From positions 1-39,982 of the forward strand of contig LWCA01000208.1 in NCBI GenBank assembly GCA_001642005.1: a stretch of DNA of 39,982 nt, given 5' to 3'. Shown here in pieces: positions 1 through 10,839 of the stretch. Origin of the DNA: Intoshia linei. Taxonomy: Eukaryota > Orthonectida > Rhopaluridae. Numbering within the stretch: the stretch's first letter is position 1; each line of letters begins with the position of its first letter. Position numbers and translations under genes: made by a program. The notes under the pieces are model-generated. The model ran no database searches and was not told the DNA's origin. It saw only the letters and a program-made list of their open reading frames with translations.

Positions 1-744
1 AAGTTTTTGTAAAAAAAAATTAAGAAAAACATGAAAATAAACTTAAATTTAGCTCTTTTTTGTTAATTACTTAATTGATCAACGCTGAGTCATTAATGAG
101 TATTTTTCAGAATTAGTCATCGGATTGTCATTTTTTTCAAATTAAATCTAATCTACTGGGTATGTTTTTGAATTTCTTAAAAAAAATATTTGATGTGACA
201 CTCAAATGAACATTGACAAGGAACCATATTTTAAATTCGGTACCGCATAAAATTTACTATACTGAAATATATTAAAATAAAAGTTCTATTTATGTTTTTA
301 TATTTTTTTTAAATCGCCCCCTAACTGAATTAATAGCCCCAGGGCGATATAGCCCACTTTGGGAAGCCTTGGTCTAAACCATAATGATGTAATCATTACA
401 TTGTAATGCATCATATAGTAACCACTCCTAGAACTTTTCATTTAGCTTGGTAAATATAATTCTCAAATTTAAACTACTTATTCATTATCAATGGCCACAC
501 AACCAAATGTGATGAAAGTCAAAAAGGCCCTAACCCAACTTAACCTCGCCTACATATTATACATTATTCTTTATAATTATTGATTTATTTTAGGATATTT
601 GAAAAGCAAATTGAATCAATATTTTTAGACCAAATCACTGTATAATATGTTACAAATAAAATGTTATTGATTATATTTAAACACGATTGTCATTTTACGC
701 AGTATAATATTGTATAATGCCATTTAGCGATTTAATTTGCATAA
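1..744. other. Intergenic AT-rich DNA with a hAT-like element end
   Basis: No gene was seen. Around 330-375 a GC-richer stretch (GCCCCAGGGCGATATAGCCC, then CACTTTGGGAAGCCTTGG) reads, on the reverse strand, like the end of a non-autonomous hAT element (CCAAGGCTTCCCAAAGTG). No partner end was located, so the element limits are unknown. Confidence 0.4.
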
Positions 745-1225
745 TCCTTACTTATATAAAATGCTTTGCTTGTCTGTGTGTTATCATTGATTTCAATAAC
801 TACAAGTATTAGAATTTTATAAGCTCGACATTTCTGTTAGTTTTGTCCGAGTGAAAGTAAGATAAATTTCAACCTCCGAAATTTACAGGCTACAGGTCAA
901 AAACCCTAATTATCCTTTTTTTTGAAAATCAAACGAGTTTGAGCATTTAAAAAAATACACAATCCATACGAATTTTAAAATCATAAATTTAAAAAAAAAT
1001 ATATCTTCATGGCCAAAACCACAAATTACCTTTTTTTGAAATGAAAACAGCCCTAGGATTTAAAAAAAATTACAGGTGAGGTACTTATTACAGTTTTATC
1101 CTGTTAACACACACAAAAAATTTTAATCTGAATAAGTGACGCCTTCACGGTCAAAAAAGTATTCATATATTTTTTTTCCAAAATATTTTATTAAAACACA
1201 AAATGTGAAATAATGAAGGTCATTA
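745..1225 (+). repeat. Family A dispersed repeat, copy 1
   Basis: The copy starts with the family head (TCCTTACTTATATAAAATGC, then TTGTCTGTGTG). It contains the family hallmark phrases ATTTCAACCTC near 868, TATCCTGTTAACACACAC near 1098 and GCCTTCACGGTCAAAAAAG near 1142. The same ordered phrases recur at about 12573, 19845 and, inverted, at 24975-26008. No open reading frame of transposase or reverse-transcriptase type is present, so it looks non-autonomous. Confidence 0.75.
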
Positions 1226-1384
1226 ACTTATGACAAGTTTCACATTAAAGTCGTCACTTTCTCATATTGCATTTTTTTGTGTGTGTTGACTGGGTAAGCT
1301 GTATCCCGAGCCGTTTTAAGGCATCGGCAATATGGGCTGTAGCTCAGGGCCCCAATTTATTAAAAAATACTTCACATTTATATC

Positions 1385-1606
1385 TTAACCCTTTCACTGT
1401 CTGATACGATTTTATGATGCATCACCACACGTCTGGAATTTGTTTTAATTTAAACTTGTGTTATTTTTAAATTACCTATGTGAAAATGTATGAAAATAAA
1501 AGAATAAAGTTTTTCAAAATTATGCTGTATATATCATAGAATACACAGACGTGTGAAGTGAAACTGCTGTGTATAGTATAGAATACACAGACAGTGAGAG
1601 GGTTAA
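1385..1606. mobile_element. piggyBac-type MITE with TTAA target duplication
   Basis: A 214-bp element at 1389-1602 is flanked on both sides by TTAA (1385-1388 and 1603-1606). Its ends are inverted repeats: CCCTTTCACTGTCTG at the left and the complement of CCCTCTCACTGTCTG at the right, matching at 14 of 15 positions. TTAA duplication with CCC-starting termini is typical of piggyBac-superfamily elements. No transposase is encoded. An inverted partial copy lies at about 36528-36676. Confidence 0.75.
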
Positions 1607-2541
1607 GAATCAATTTATAAGTTTTGAAGTTTATTAAATTTTGAACTTTTTCTGAACAAAAAATAATTAAGAATGAACTTTGAAATTGCTTAGCTTAACC
1701 TCGTTTGAATGCGCTCTCATTAATGTGAATTGAGAATGATATCAGTTTTGATAATATCATCTGATTTCTCTCAGAAAAAAGTAAGAAAACAATATTTGTG
1801 AAGAATTATCAAGAATTTTTTGTGACTGCATGGTTCATATTTTCAAATGAAAAAGTAAACAATTATACAAATATCCAAGCATTAACTTGCTCATCATTGC
1901 TTAAAATAATAATAAACAGGACAATGTAAGCAATACTTCATATTGTGATTGATAATGAGCAATGATCATGGGACCGGTGCAAAGCAATTGAGATAAAAAG
2001 CGAGTGTATAAACAAACAAAAGAAAAATTAGACATCAGACAAATGCACTAAGTTATACTGTATTGTTTGATACAAAAAGCACATAAATCATAAATGTTGA
2101 TATTTTATGTAAACATTGAATAAATGGCTAATTAATTGATAATTATAATTGATTTTAGAAAAATTAACATTATTATACCCACAAAAAATGAAATTAATAA
2201 AAATATAACTCGTAATGACAATAAAAAATGAAACCTTTACAAAAACCTTGCAAATTGGGTAATAATCATAGATTGCAACTTAATGTAACCATTGTTTCAT
2301 TAATTAAAATTGCACACATGACCTAATAGAATGCGAGTCCAGACATTGGTATGACGACACAATAAAAAGGTGAACTAAAATTTTGGTTGATATTAGATTG
2401 GGCCAATTAGTGCATATTGCATCGTGACTTGTGAATCGTTTTATGAATCAATTGCATTAATTTGATTTCATAGTTTGCATTTTAATATAGTAATTGAAAG
2501 GTTTTTGTTATTTAATTGGGCTCAGATCTCGTAAAAAATTA
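1607..2541. other. Upstream region of the homeobox gene
   Basis: AT-rich sequence with no gene, RNA gene or clear repeat seen. It would hold the promoter and 5' UTR of the homeobox gene. An in-frame stretch without stops runs from about 2494 to the chosen ATG and contains a CAG at 2522-2524, so an unseen 5' exon spliced there cannot be excluded. Confidence 0.4.
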
Positions 2542-5500
2542 ATGCAAGAGATTCAAAATGACACTAAACCTGTATTCGGAGACTTTGAAAACAAAGAAAT
2601 TAAAAAGACTACAAAACTTTTTTGTCCTAGACCTTGTTCGCTGTTTGACATGACGCCGCCTCCAAGTACTGACAATAGTAATGATAGTTTATACGAATTT
2701 GAAAAAAATTTAAAATGTACTGCATCGTTAATAATTTAAACAAATTTACTTTAGACACCGAGGACGCATCAAATGACAGTGTAATTTCGTCTGAATATAA
2801 TTCAAGTTCGGATAAATTGTGTCCGAAAAAGCACAGAACGCGGGCTAAATGGACAAGGGAACAACTATATTATATGGAAACTTCTTTTACTGAAAACCCA
2901 TTCCCGAAAAAAAAGGAACGAGACCTACTGTCAGATAGAATCAGTGTTCCGAAAGACAAATTAAGGGTATCTTTATTTTCAGTTTAACAAAATGTACAAT
3001 ATCAATAATAGTATACTATTGAAAAATATTTTACTGGATGAATTGCATCCATTAAAATCATTGCAGAAACAGAATTTCACACTTTTGTTATATCTGCTCA
3101 ACTGACTTGACGTTTTTTCGTAAAAATTTTTCTTTGACAGTAAACAATAGTTGTGTCTTTTTATTGATGGTATTATTAGTGAATATTCTGCGGATAACTC
3201 GAATGTAGATAAACAACCTCGCAATAAATTTTGTCTATCTAAATTTTAACGTATTTAAATTTTAACTATGCTAGTCGGTAACTTTCTACCCATGGGTTCA
3301 CTATCCAAAATTATTTCATTGTTGCCAGAATTAACATTACGGGCCACCTTTTCCCGTATATAAGTTAATTTATCCTCAAATTGGTACTACATTTGTATCG
3401 CGTTTTTAAAAGACATTATCAGTGTTCTTTAATTTAATTGATGTCATATTGCCCCTGCCATCCCTCTAAGGCTGTTGACTTCACATTTTAAATTTAACAC
3501 AATATAGTTATGAAATTCAAGAATATAATTTTTTAATAATCAATTTCAAAAATGAAACCCCATTTTACAAATATTTCGTCGATGCCCCGAAAAGGGTCTC
3601 GGGTTGGTAGGTTCGGTAATGTGAGTGTGGGTTTCGACTGTTACTCGTTCATTACTAACCTGGGTAATTTGTTATCATTTTTACACAGAAATTTTCCTTT
3701 GTGCTAACTTTCGGACATTCCGTTTGCTGTATTATGAATTTATTTAAAGTTGAACCACAACCCTTTTGATGACCTTCGCAGCTGAAGCATTTTAAACTTT
3801 TCAGATCTATGGTTAGGTCTAAATTTACATTATGAATATATAATTTTTTATTTACTTAAAATTAACATTAATAGTAATGAATTCATATTTATTTTGATTT
3901 TTCAATGTTGTCATGTTTATAAATCAATCATGCATGCAATCGTGATGAAAATTGTTAGTAGCTTGTACAATGTACATTAGGGTGTAGGTTTTTATACCTT
4001 GGCCCTCCTGTTAAAATAATTGTGAATTATGGCTTTAATATCCCGTATTTCTCTGAACACTAATTATCCTCTTATGTTAAAGTTATATGCTATAAAATAA
4101 ATATTGATACAATTAATTTTATTCAGACTATTCAATTAATTATATGAAAACAGCCTTAGAATTTCAAAAAATTTACAGGTTTTACAGTTGTATTCTGTTA
4201 ACACGCACAGAAAATTTCAATCCGAATAAGTGAAAACTTCACGGTCAAAAAAGCATTTTAGTATTGATATATTTTTTTTTCCGAAATATTATATTAAAAC
4301 AAAAAATTTGAAATAATTAACGGTCCAAAAATTAAAAAAAAAGATTATTCTGATAGAGCTTATTCCAGTTGATATAAATACAAAATTTCAACTTTAGAAA
4401 TCTACGCATTACCGCTGAAAAATAATTTTTAATATATTATCAACCATTATTTTTCAAATATTTCGATTAAAATCAAAAATTGAAAATGTAAATATTGGTC
4501 CTACAATTTCAAAAAAAATGTGCATTGTACGTTTACAGTGTAGACTCTACACATTTTCAATAAAGACATATAGGTGAAAATTTATATAATTCATTGCTAC
4601 GCGATTTTTAAATTTCAAATTTTCATTTTCAAAACGTTTTTATTAAAACATTCCAATTTAAATAAGAAACTAAACAACGAAACTAAAAAAACTTTGTTAC
4701 TATCATTTTTATATTACAATCCTTTGCAATAATGGTAAAATTCGACTGAAATGTGTATAAATTGAAGGTTTAGTTAATTATTGATACATAATTAGTATTT
4801 TTAAGTATTTATTAAATTGGTACAGAATATATATCATCACATTGAAAATAACAAAATAGGTGATTATAATTTTATTTTTTCTGGAATTTATGGTATTTAT
4901 GACAATTTTTAGGATTGTTTCTTTAATTTTATTTTTTCTGGAATTTATGCTATTTATGACAATTTTTAGGATTGGACGTTTTTACTTTACTTTTAATATT
5001 ATACACACATTTTGTCTAATAAAATTGGACTGTTTTTACTTTATTTTTAATATTATACACACATTCTGTCTAATAAAATTAAAAAGTTTTAACTTTATTT
5101 TTAATATTATACACACATTCTGTCTAATAAATTAAAAAAATGGGATAAAATTGTTTTTAAAATTCTTTACGAAAATGTTAACAAACAAAAAATTAAGATG
5201 GAATAATTAACTTTAAAGTAAAAAGTAATGTGATATGATGGTTCCAAATGAAACAAATTTGGGAACCACTTCTTTAAACGATTAATAATAGTGAATAGTA
5301 GGATTTTTAAATTAGATTTTCAACATGAATTTATTTTTTTGGTATAATAAAAATGTGCCCTCGGCAGAGCTAGGTCTTGTTTGTACGTAATACATAACAG
5401 TCAACCTAGTGATACTATATTATACTTTGTTAGGACAAATTTAATAAATGTTACAGCTTCATACTGAAGTACGTTGGATTTTCATGGGTAATAGTCGGAG

Positions 5501-7466
5501 TGTTAATTTTATGGGAAGATGTGATGGCGTTTTTAAAGTTTAAAAATATAGATGTAAAGTCAAAAATTTTCTTATTATTTTTAGAGATATTATTAGCGTA
5601 ATGAATACACCTAGTGAAAATTTGTAAGGAAAAAAATGTGACTTAGAAGTCCTCCATAATTGAAGTTTTACTAAATAAATTCGTGTTTTGAAGAAATTTT
5701 AGGACGTTTCAGTCTTAAAACAGGATAACTTGTGGTTTTGACTATGAACGAATACGTTTCTGAGGCTAATGTTTACGACAATGTTAATGATATTAAAATG
5801 CATCCCAGAATGTATGTATTATTAATTTTTTGGGCTGATTATTTTTAAACAAAAGAGAAAATTGTGTTTTTGACTCTAAAGGACTCAAATTCTGAAACTG
5901 AAAAATAGATAAAAACATGTCCTGGGAAAAACTGTAGTAGAAATTGTGTTTTTGAAATTCTACGACTGTCAATTTTGTAAATAAACGGTAACATACAAAC
6001 ACAGACATTCAATTTTATATATGTAAAGCATTGAAATTAAAGTATATTCATTAAAATAAAATTTATTCCGCCAACGGGCATTTGGGAAACGTTGGTTTAT
6101 TGGGTCCATAGAAAATTTTAAAATAAAATGATCCACAGCGAAAAAAAGGTTGAGAAACACTTTATATTATAAAAGCATAAAGTTTTTCTAATTTTAGCTT
6201 GCATATCATACTATACAAGGACGTGTCAACAGATTTTATCTTGCATAGCATGCTGTGAAGAGTTAACGAGAATGTTTTTCAAAAAAAATTCCTGATGATA
6301 TAAAAAATCTATATTAGAATTTATTTAATTTTTAATTTTTAACTAAGATGCCTTGGATTTTGACTGTGAAGGTGCCAATTTTTTATTTTGAAATTCATAT
6401 TGATGTCTGCGCCAATAATTACTTTATATAAGTTCGATTATAATTAACTATTAATTACACATTACCACATAATTATGTAACAATTTGGAAAATACCAATT
6501 TTGAGAGGGTGAATTGTACTAAAAGTATTAATAAATCATATAATAGAGAGGAAGTGATGTGAGTATTTGAAAAAATAACTTGTTCGTTAAAAAAACCTGT
6601 TTATAAAAAGTATATTTTAGAATTGGTTTCAGAACAAACGAGCCCGCGAGAGGAATAAATTGAAAAAAGTTGAAGGAACCACTGATGAAAAGAAACTGAA
6701 AATGGATGAAGATGTGAATGAATACGACAAATATTTTGAAAAAATTCGCAACCGTGATATTTCTACCCAGTCAAAGGAACAAGTATTCCCAAAACTGGCG
6801 TTACTAAACAATCCAGGTCCAATTTCTTCAGAATCTAATTCTCATTTTTATGATGGGCAAGTTGATAGATCAGTTGAATCAAAAGTAAATATGAATACTT
6901 TCAATTACAATTATGAAGAGTATCCAAAAACTCAACGACCGACCGGAGAGTCTCGTTTAAGACAACTTCTGGATCAAGAAATTGGATCAAATTTAGTAAA
7001 TTGTAGCACATTCTCTAATTTTGACCCTACTGCAAAATTCTCAAATTACACCTCGCAACAAATGTATAATCATAACTTGAAACGAACCCTATCATTGCCC
7101 ATTTCTGGGAATATTTCCTACTTTAACGATAATGGAAGCTATTTGACTCAAATGAATAAAAACGAGACATCTGATGGGACCACAGTTTTTATGCATCATT
7201 CTAACTCAAACTATTTTAAAAATGAAAATTTATGTCACTCAAATCCTAGTTTTAATTCTAACATGTGTCAAACTTATTCTTACCAGAATCCTATGATTAA
7301 TTTGTACAATTTGCATTCTGTGTCACTGGATAAAAATTTTCCTAAAATGGGTTCATATCCATGTAATTATGCAACACTCCCACAAATTGATAATTTTGAC
7401 GCTAGGCAAAACCAAAACATCCAGGACATTCGGCCTGACATTTGCTCATGTAGCATCTCCAACTAG
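2542..7466 (+). CDS. Homeobox transcription factor (three exons)
   Basis: Exons 2542-2716, 2755-2966 and 6621-7466 give a 410-residue nuclear DNA-binding protein. The homeodomain is at about residues 84-143. It keeps R5, F20, R31, L34, W48, F49, N51 and R53, but has W at position 8, M at 16 and N at 47. Helix 3 (NWFQNKRARERN) is completed only by joining exon 2, which ends ..KDKLR, to exon 3, which begins NWFQ; the intron therefore falls between homeodomain residues 46 and 47, a position used by several homeobox classes. The first intron is 38 nt; the second is 3,654 nt and carries family A repeats and MITE debris. The C-terminal 265 residues are rich in Asn, Ser and Tyr without a recognised motif. 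There is no paired domain, LIM domain or octapeptide. The class is uncertain; PRD-like is a weak guess. ATG at 2542 is the first in frame. AATAAA lies at 7518-7523. Confidence 0.87.
3260..3810. other. GC-richer island inside the homeobox intron
   Basis: This part of the second homeobox intron has clearly more G and C than its surroundings (for example GATGCCCCGAAAAGGGTCTC near 3581). It carries a short 51-codon ORF at 3552-3707 (+) beginning MKPHFTNISSMPRKG. The ORF has no recognised family. It could be an old insertion, a regulatory element or chance. Confidence 0.25.
4145..5385 (+). repeat. Family A repeat, copy 2 (long, with 3' tandem block)
   Basis: A long copy in the homeobox intron. 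It lacks the family head but carries the phrases TGAAAACAGCCTTAGAATTTC, CTGTTAACACGCAC, CTTCACGGTCAAAAAAGC and TATAAATACAAAATTTC. It then has a 3' block ending in TGCCCTCGGCAGAGCTAGG near 5377. The same 3' block occurs inverted at 18228-18700 and again at 20660-21040. Confidence 0.75.
4870..5132 (+). repeat. Tandem sub-repeats in the family A 3' block
   Basis: Two kinds of direct repeat are adjacent. A unit of roughly 53 bp containing TTTTTTCTGGAATTTATG and GACAATTTTTAGGATTG occurs twice at about 4870-4975. A unit of roughly 55 bp containing TTTTAATATTATACACACAT and TGTCTAATAAA occurs three times at about 4979-5132. The 20660 copy has one and two units respectively. Confidence 0.8.
5690..6035 (-). 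repeat. Family A-related repeat, inverted partial copy
   Basis: Read on the minus strand this matches the end of the family: AAACACAATTTCTACTACAG, TTTTTCCCAGGACATG and AGTCAAAAACACAATTTTC. The plus-strand tail near 39000-39110 is a parallel copy in the same orientation. Confidence 0.5.
6060..6170. mobile_element. hAT-like MITE remnant
   Basis: On the reverse strand the sequence begins AGTGTTTCTCAACCTTTTTT, a typical hAT terminal motif. It continues CGCTGTGGATCA and later CCAACGTTTCCCAAATGCCC. The second terminus and 8-bp target duplication were not established. Confidence 0.45.
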
Positions 7467-7517
7467 GCTATTTGATTTGAATTAAGCCAAATGAATTATA
7501 TTTGATTAAAATATTTA

Positions 7518-7523
7518 AATAAA
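7518..7523 (+). promoter_or_regulatory. Polyadenylation signal of the homeobox gene
   Basis: AATAAA 52 nt after the homeobox stop codon. It is the only canonical hexamer between that gene and NFI close to the stop. Confidence 0.55.
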
Positions 7524-7822
7524 ACTTTATAAAGTTTCATTTATTAAATTAGGTCGTTAACTTGTGTTTCATAGCAATGAAATTGGATTAAACCATCTAA
7601 TATAGATTCTAAAATATCTTATTAACCCACGTAAGTTGTGATTAGAAAACAAATGTATGTATTGCGCATAACTTTGAATTTCACTTGTACAAATATTGTA
7701 AGTTGATTTCAAAGTTTATTTGAATAGTTCATTATTTATTTTGTTGAATTTTACATTTTAAATATGCAAATCATAAGCTATATAGTTATGTTTAGTCCAC
7801 TTGATTTGTATAAGTGATTTTT

Positions 7823-10793
7823 ATGACTTCAGAAATGACGGTAATTAAGTTTCTTACTCTATAATACCAATCTAGAACAATTATCACCCGTTCATAGATG
7901 CGTTATTGCCGCACGTCATGCAGTTTTCTTATATTTGGTTCAATTTACAAGCAGTCAGGCGAAAGTAAGCTTTAATTGTCATTTTCCATTTTTTAGACAC
8001 ATTAAACAGTTTGACAAAAAATTACCTCAAGAGGAAGAAATTAAGTTAATTTCTAAACTTGAATTAATTGAATATTCTATTAAAATTAAATGGGCAAAGC
8101 AGATACTGGCAAAGTTACGCAAGGATATCCTTGAAGATCACAGAAAATATTTGATTGGGTGCATTACTAATAAAAACTACCCAAATATTTGTATATTAAC
8201 CAACCCTGACCAAAAAGGCAAAATGCGACGCATAGATTGTCTCAGACAAGCTGTATCTTAGATAATCTTAAGTTTTATCTATTTTTAGGACAAAGTTTGG
8301 CGACTGGATTTGGTTATGGCCATCTTATTTAAAGTAATGCATTTCTGTAATTTAAATGTGTTTTTAGTCATTTCTACACTTTAAAATGATGTAATGTTAT
8401 TTTTACCCTTCTGTATATTGTTTCTGGAAAAGGTTAATATTGAATATTAATTTTATGGATTATTGCAGTTATTTTAGTACATAATCAATTCGGTCCCTTA
8501 TTTTTATATCCATACTAAACTTTTAGGATATATTTTATTCTATCTTAATATTGACAGAATGTACATTTTTCTATACAATGTTATGTTTTTATAACCCTTT
8601 GCATTATTTTCGGATATTTTATTAGTGAATATTGTTTTGTACTATGTAAAATGTAGTGTCATGACTGTTAAACTTATTGGGAGTTTGGAGAGTGGGTAAT
8701 TTTAGATTCAACAATGTTAAATTCATACAATGTATATGAATATCCGTTTTAGCGGGTCAAATTTGACAGCGACCACTATAACTACACATTTTGCCTATTA
8801 AAAACTCAGCCTTGTTTCTCTAATTCGGGATAGTAAGATAACACATTTTCGGTGATATAGATAAGATTAAAATGACAATATCAGTAATTTATAGTTTAAT
8901 TAAAATTCATGAAATAATTTGAAATTTACAGATATTAATATAATTTGGTAGAAACTAGCAATTATAGTAATAATTATAATTGTCATTTTTTAGTCACTAC
9001 CATTAGAAAGCACAGACGGTGAAAGATTAATGCGATTACCTGAATGCAATAAAAATTTGTGTATAAACCCAAACCACATGTCACTTGTGTAACGAAATTT
9101 GAAAATATCAATTAATTTTTTTTTTAGAATTCGAGAGATCGATTTATTGGCTTCTGCTCTAATGAATGACACTTGTAATATTTTTGTGTAGATTTGTAAT
9201 AAATTTAGCTGAAGACAAGAACGAAAAAATGACGTATATAACTGGACCATTTACTGCAAAACAACTTTTGGACTATTCAAAATGTAAATTTATAGAGTTT
9301 AAATTTTTGAAAGTAATTAAACAATTAGTATCGATCAATTCAAAAACCCACCAAAACATACACATTAAAAGATTACGACAATTCGACGACATGAGAATTA
9401 AAAAGACAAAATCTAACATTTGCGAGAACTATCGCAGCAATATTCGAGCTGGAATTGTTTATTGTCCTACTACCGGCCCACTGCATTTTGAAAAATCAAA
9501 ATATAAACAAGAATATATTAATGAACCTACACGTCCCTCTACTAGCCTTGAGCCTACTCAATCCAATTTGTATGATAAATTCACCATTAAAGATCGAGTA
9601 TCTGACTGCTCCGAAGAAATTGAGCCTACATTTGGTAGAACCAGATATTACAGCGAAATGTCGTCAAATTCTACAAACTATAAAAAGGTTTACTCGTACA
9701 CTATCATTTTTGTAATTTGTAAATTTAGTTTATGAACTACAAAAGCGAATCACCATTATCAATCAGTACTCCTTTCAATATTACAAAATATCATAGTTAT
9801 TCAACAAACTACAACACTGGCCAGTGTAATAATCCAATATACTCTAAAAAGCGCTCGGATTCGATCTCTGAAAAGCAATACACTAAACACGAACCACAAG
9901 AATATATGCGCAATGTTTACTCTCCAAGTACTAAATCAATGTGTAATCCTCAGTATCTTCCATCTAACTATGTTGAATCCATGGCTAATTTTCGCCAGGA
10001 TCAGCGTCCGTATAGTGTAGCAAACCCACAAATGAACCATATTGATTCAGATCATAATTTATCTATCGATTTTGACAAAATACCACCCAGTCAAACGTCA
10101 GATGGTTCTAATTTTTTAAATTCCTCTGATATTGACAAATCCAACTTTTATGATATGATGGAACTCAAAGTGCAACAAAACAAACTTTCCAACCCTATCC
10201 TCAAAAAAAACTCATTTGTTCCCATACAAAATGTTTCGCACAATAACTTGTATCACCAATCAAAATCAAGACCGTACATTGTACCCGAAAAGAACGAAAA
10301 CGATAACAGTGAATCTAACAAAGAATCATCCGAAAACAGTTCAACAGAAGTGGTTGAAAAAGAAGTTAACGACGAAGATAACAATGCAGCCAATTTAACT
10401 GCAGTCACAGCAATGCTCAACGAAAGAATTCACTCCAATGTGGACACCTTAAAGCCTCTTATACCATCTTCCACATTTATTGGAATCCCTATTTTCAGTC
10501 CAAGTGGGTCACCCTGTGGGTTTTTCAGTCCCATCACCAGCAGTCTTTTTCCATCTCCAATCGTTACACCACGAGGAACACCTATTCCAAAAATTCTTGG
10601 AAACTCTAGGGATTCTGACGAATACAATGCAGAGTATTCTTTACTCCAAAAATTCATAGACAGTGGTGCTACCATTGCCGATAATCGACAATCACATACA
10701 AATAATTATACATCTCAAGATGACTTTAAACCAGATATCTCTGATAAATCCATATCAAAACCCAGGGATAACCCCAACAAAACTAATAAATAA
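7823..10793 (+). CDS. NFI: Nuclear factor I (CTF/NFI) transcription factor
   Basis: Eight exons: 7823-7840, 7876-7964, 7997-8252, 8289-8333, 8994-9088, 9128-9174, 9209-9687 and 9729-10793, giving 697 residues. The N-terminal ~185 residues form the NFI DNA-binding and dimerisation domain (MH1-related fold). Recognisable landmarks are [62 protein letters not shown] and [10 protein letters not shown]. The conserved DNA-binding and zinc-type cysteines are all present (NIC, IDC, PEC and NLC, followed by NPNH). The tail carries [12 protein letters not shown], which matches the conserved FVTSGVF..TELV segment, then a poorly conserved Ser/Asn/Pro-rich activation region with S/T-P motifs near residues 590-620. 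Seven introns are 35, 32, 36, 660, 39, 34 and 41 nt. The first exon encodes only MTSEMT; that start is the least certain part. A 30-nt GT..AG segment at 9284-9313 could also be spliced in frame. Confidence 0.94.
8334..8993 (+). other. Only long NFI intron
   Basis: A 660-nt intron between FK (AAA, 8333) and [12 protein letters not shown] (8994). No family A phrases or other feature were noticed in it. Confidence 0.7.
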
Positions 10794-10815
10794 TTAAAAG
10801 TTGTACGTAATAATT

Positions 10816-10821
10816 AATAAA
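10816..10821 (+). promoter_or_regulatory. Polyadenylation signal of NFI
   Basis: AATAAA 22 nt after the NFI stop codon. It sits between the two convergent stop codons, adjacent to the oppositely oriented signal of FARSA at 10824-10829. Confidence 0.6.
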
Positions 10822-10823
10822 TG

Positions 10824-10829
10824 TTTATT
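10824..10829 (-). promoter_or_regulatory. Polyadenylation signal of FARSA
   Basis: TTTATT on the plus strand, reading AATAAA on the minus strand, 10 nt after the FARSA stop codon. Cleavage downstream would place the FARSA 3' end inside the NFI coding strand, so the two transcripts should overlap. Confidence 0.5.
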
Positions 10830-10839
10830 TACATTTAAA

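Noticed and set aside
4860-5135. 91-codon ORF with repeated hydrophobic 'FNIIHTFCLI' segments
   Set aside because: It is only the translation of the tandem DNA units of the family A 3' block; no start context, homology or codon signal.
5793-6160. Minus-strand ORFs of 63-71 codons
   Set aside because: They run over family A and hAT-like repeat sequence and show no family match.
9175-9191. 17-nt intron using the TGTGTAG acceptor in NFI
   Set aside because: Too short to splice; the 34-nt intron ending at 9208 restores the frame and leads directly into the conserved YITGPF segment.
9455-10675. ORFs in other frames and on the minus strand within NFI exons
   Set aside because: Shadows of the NFI coding sequence.
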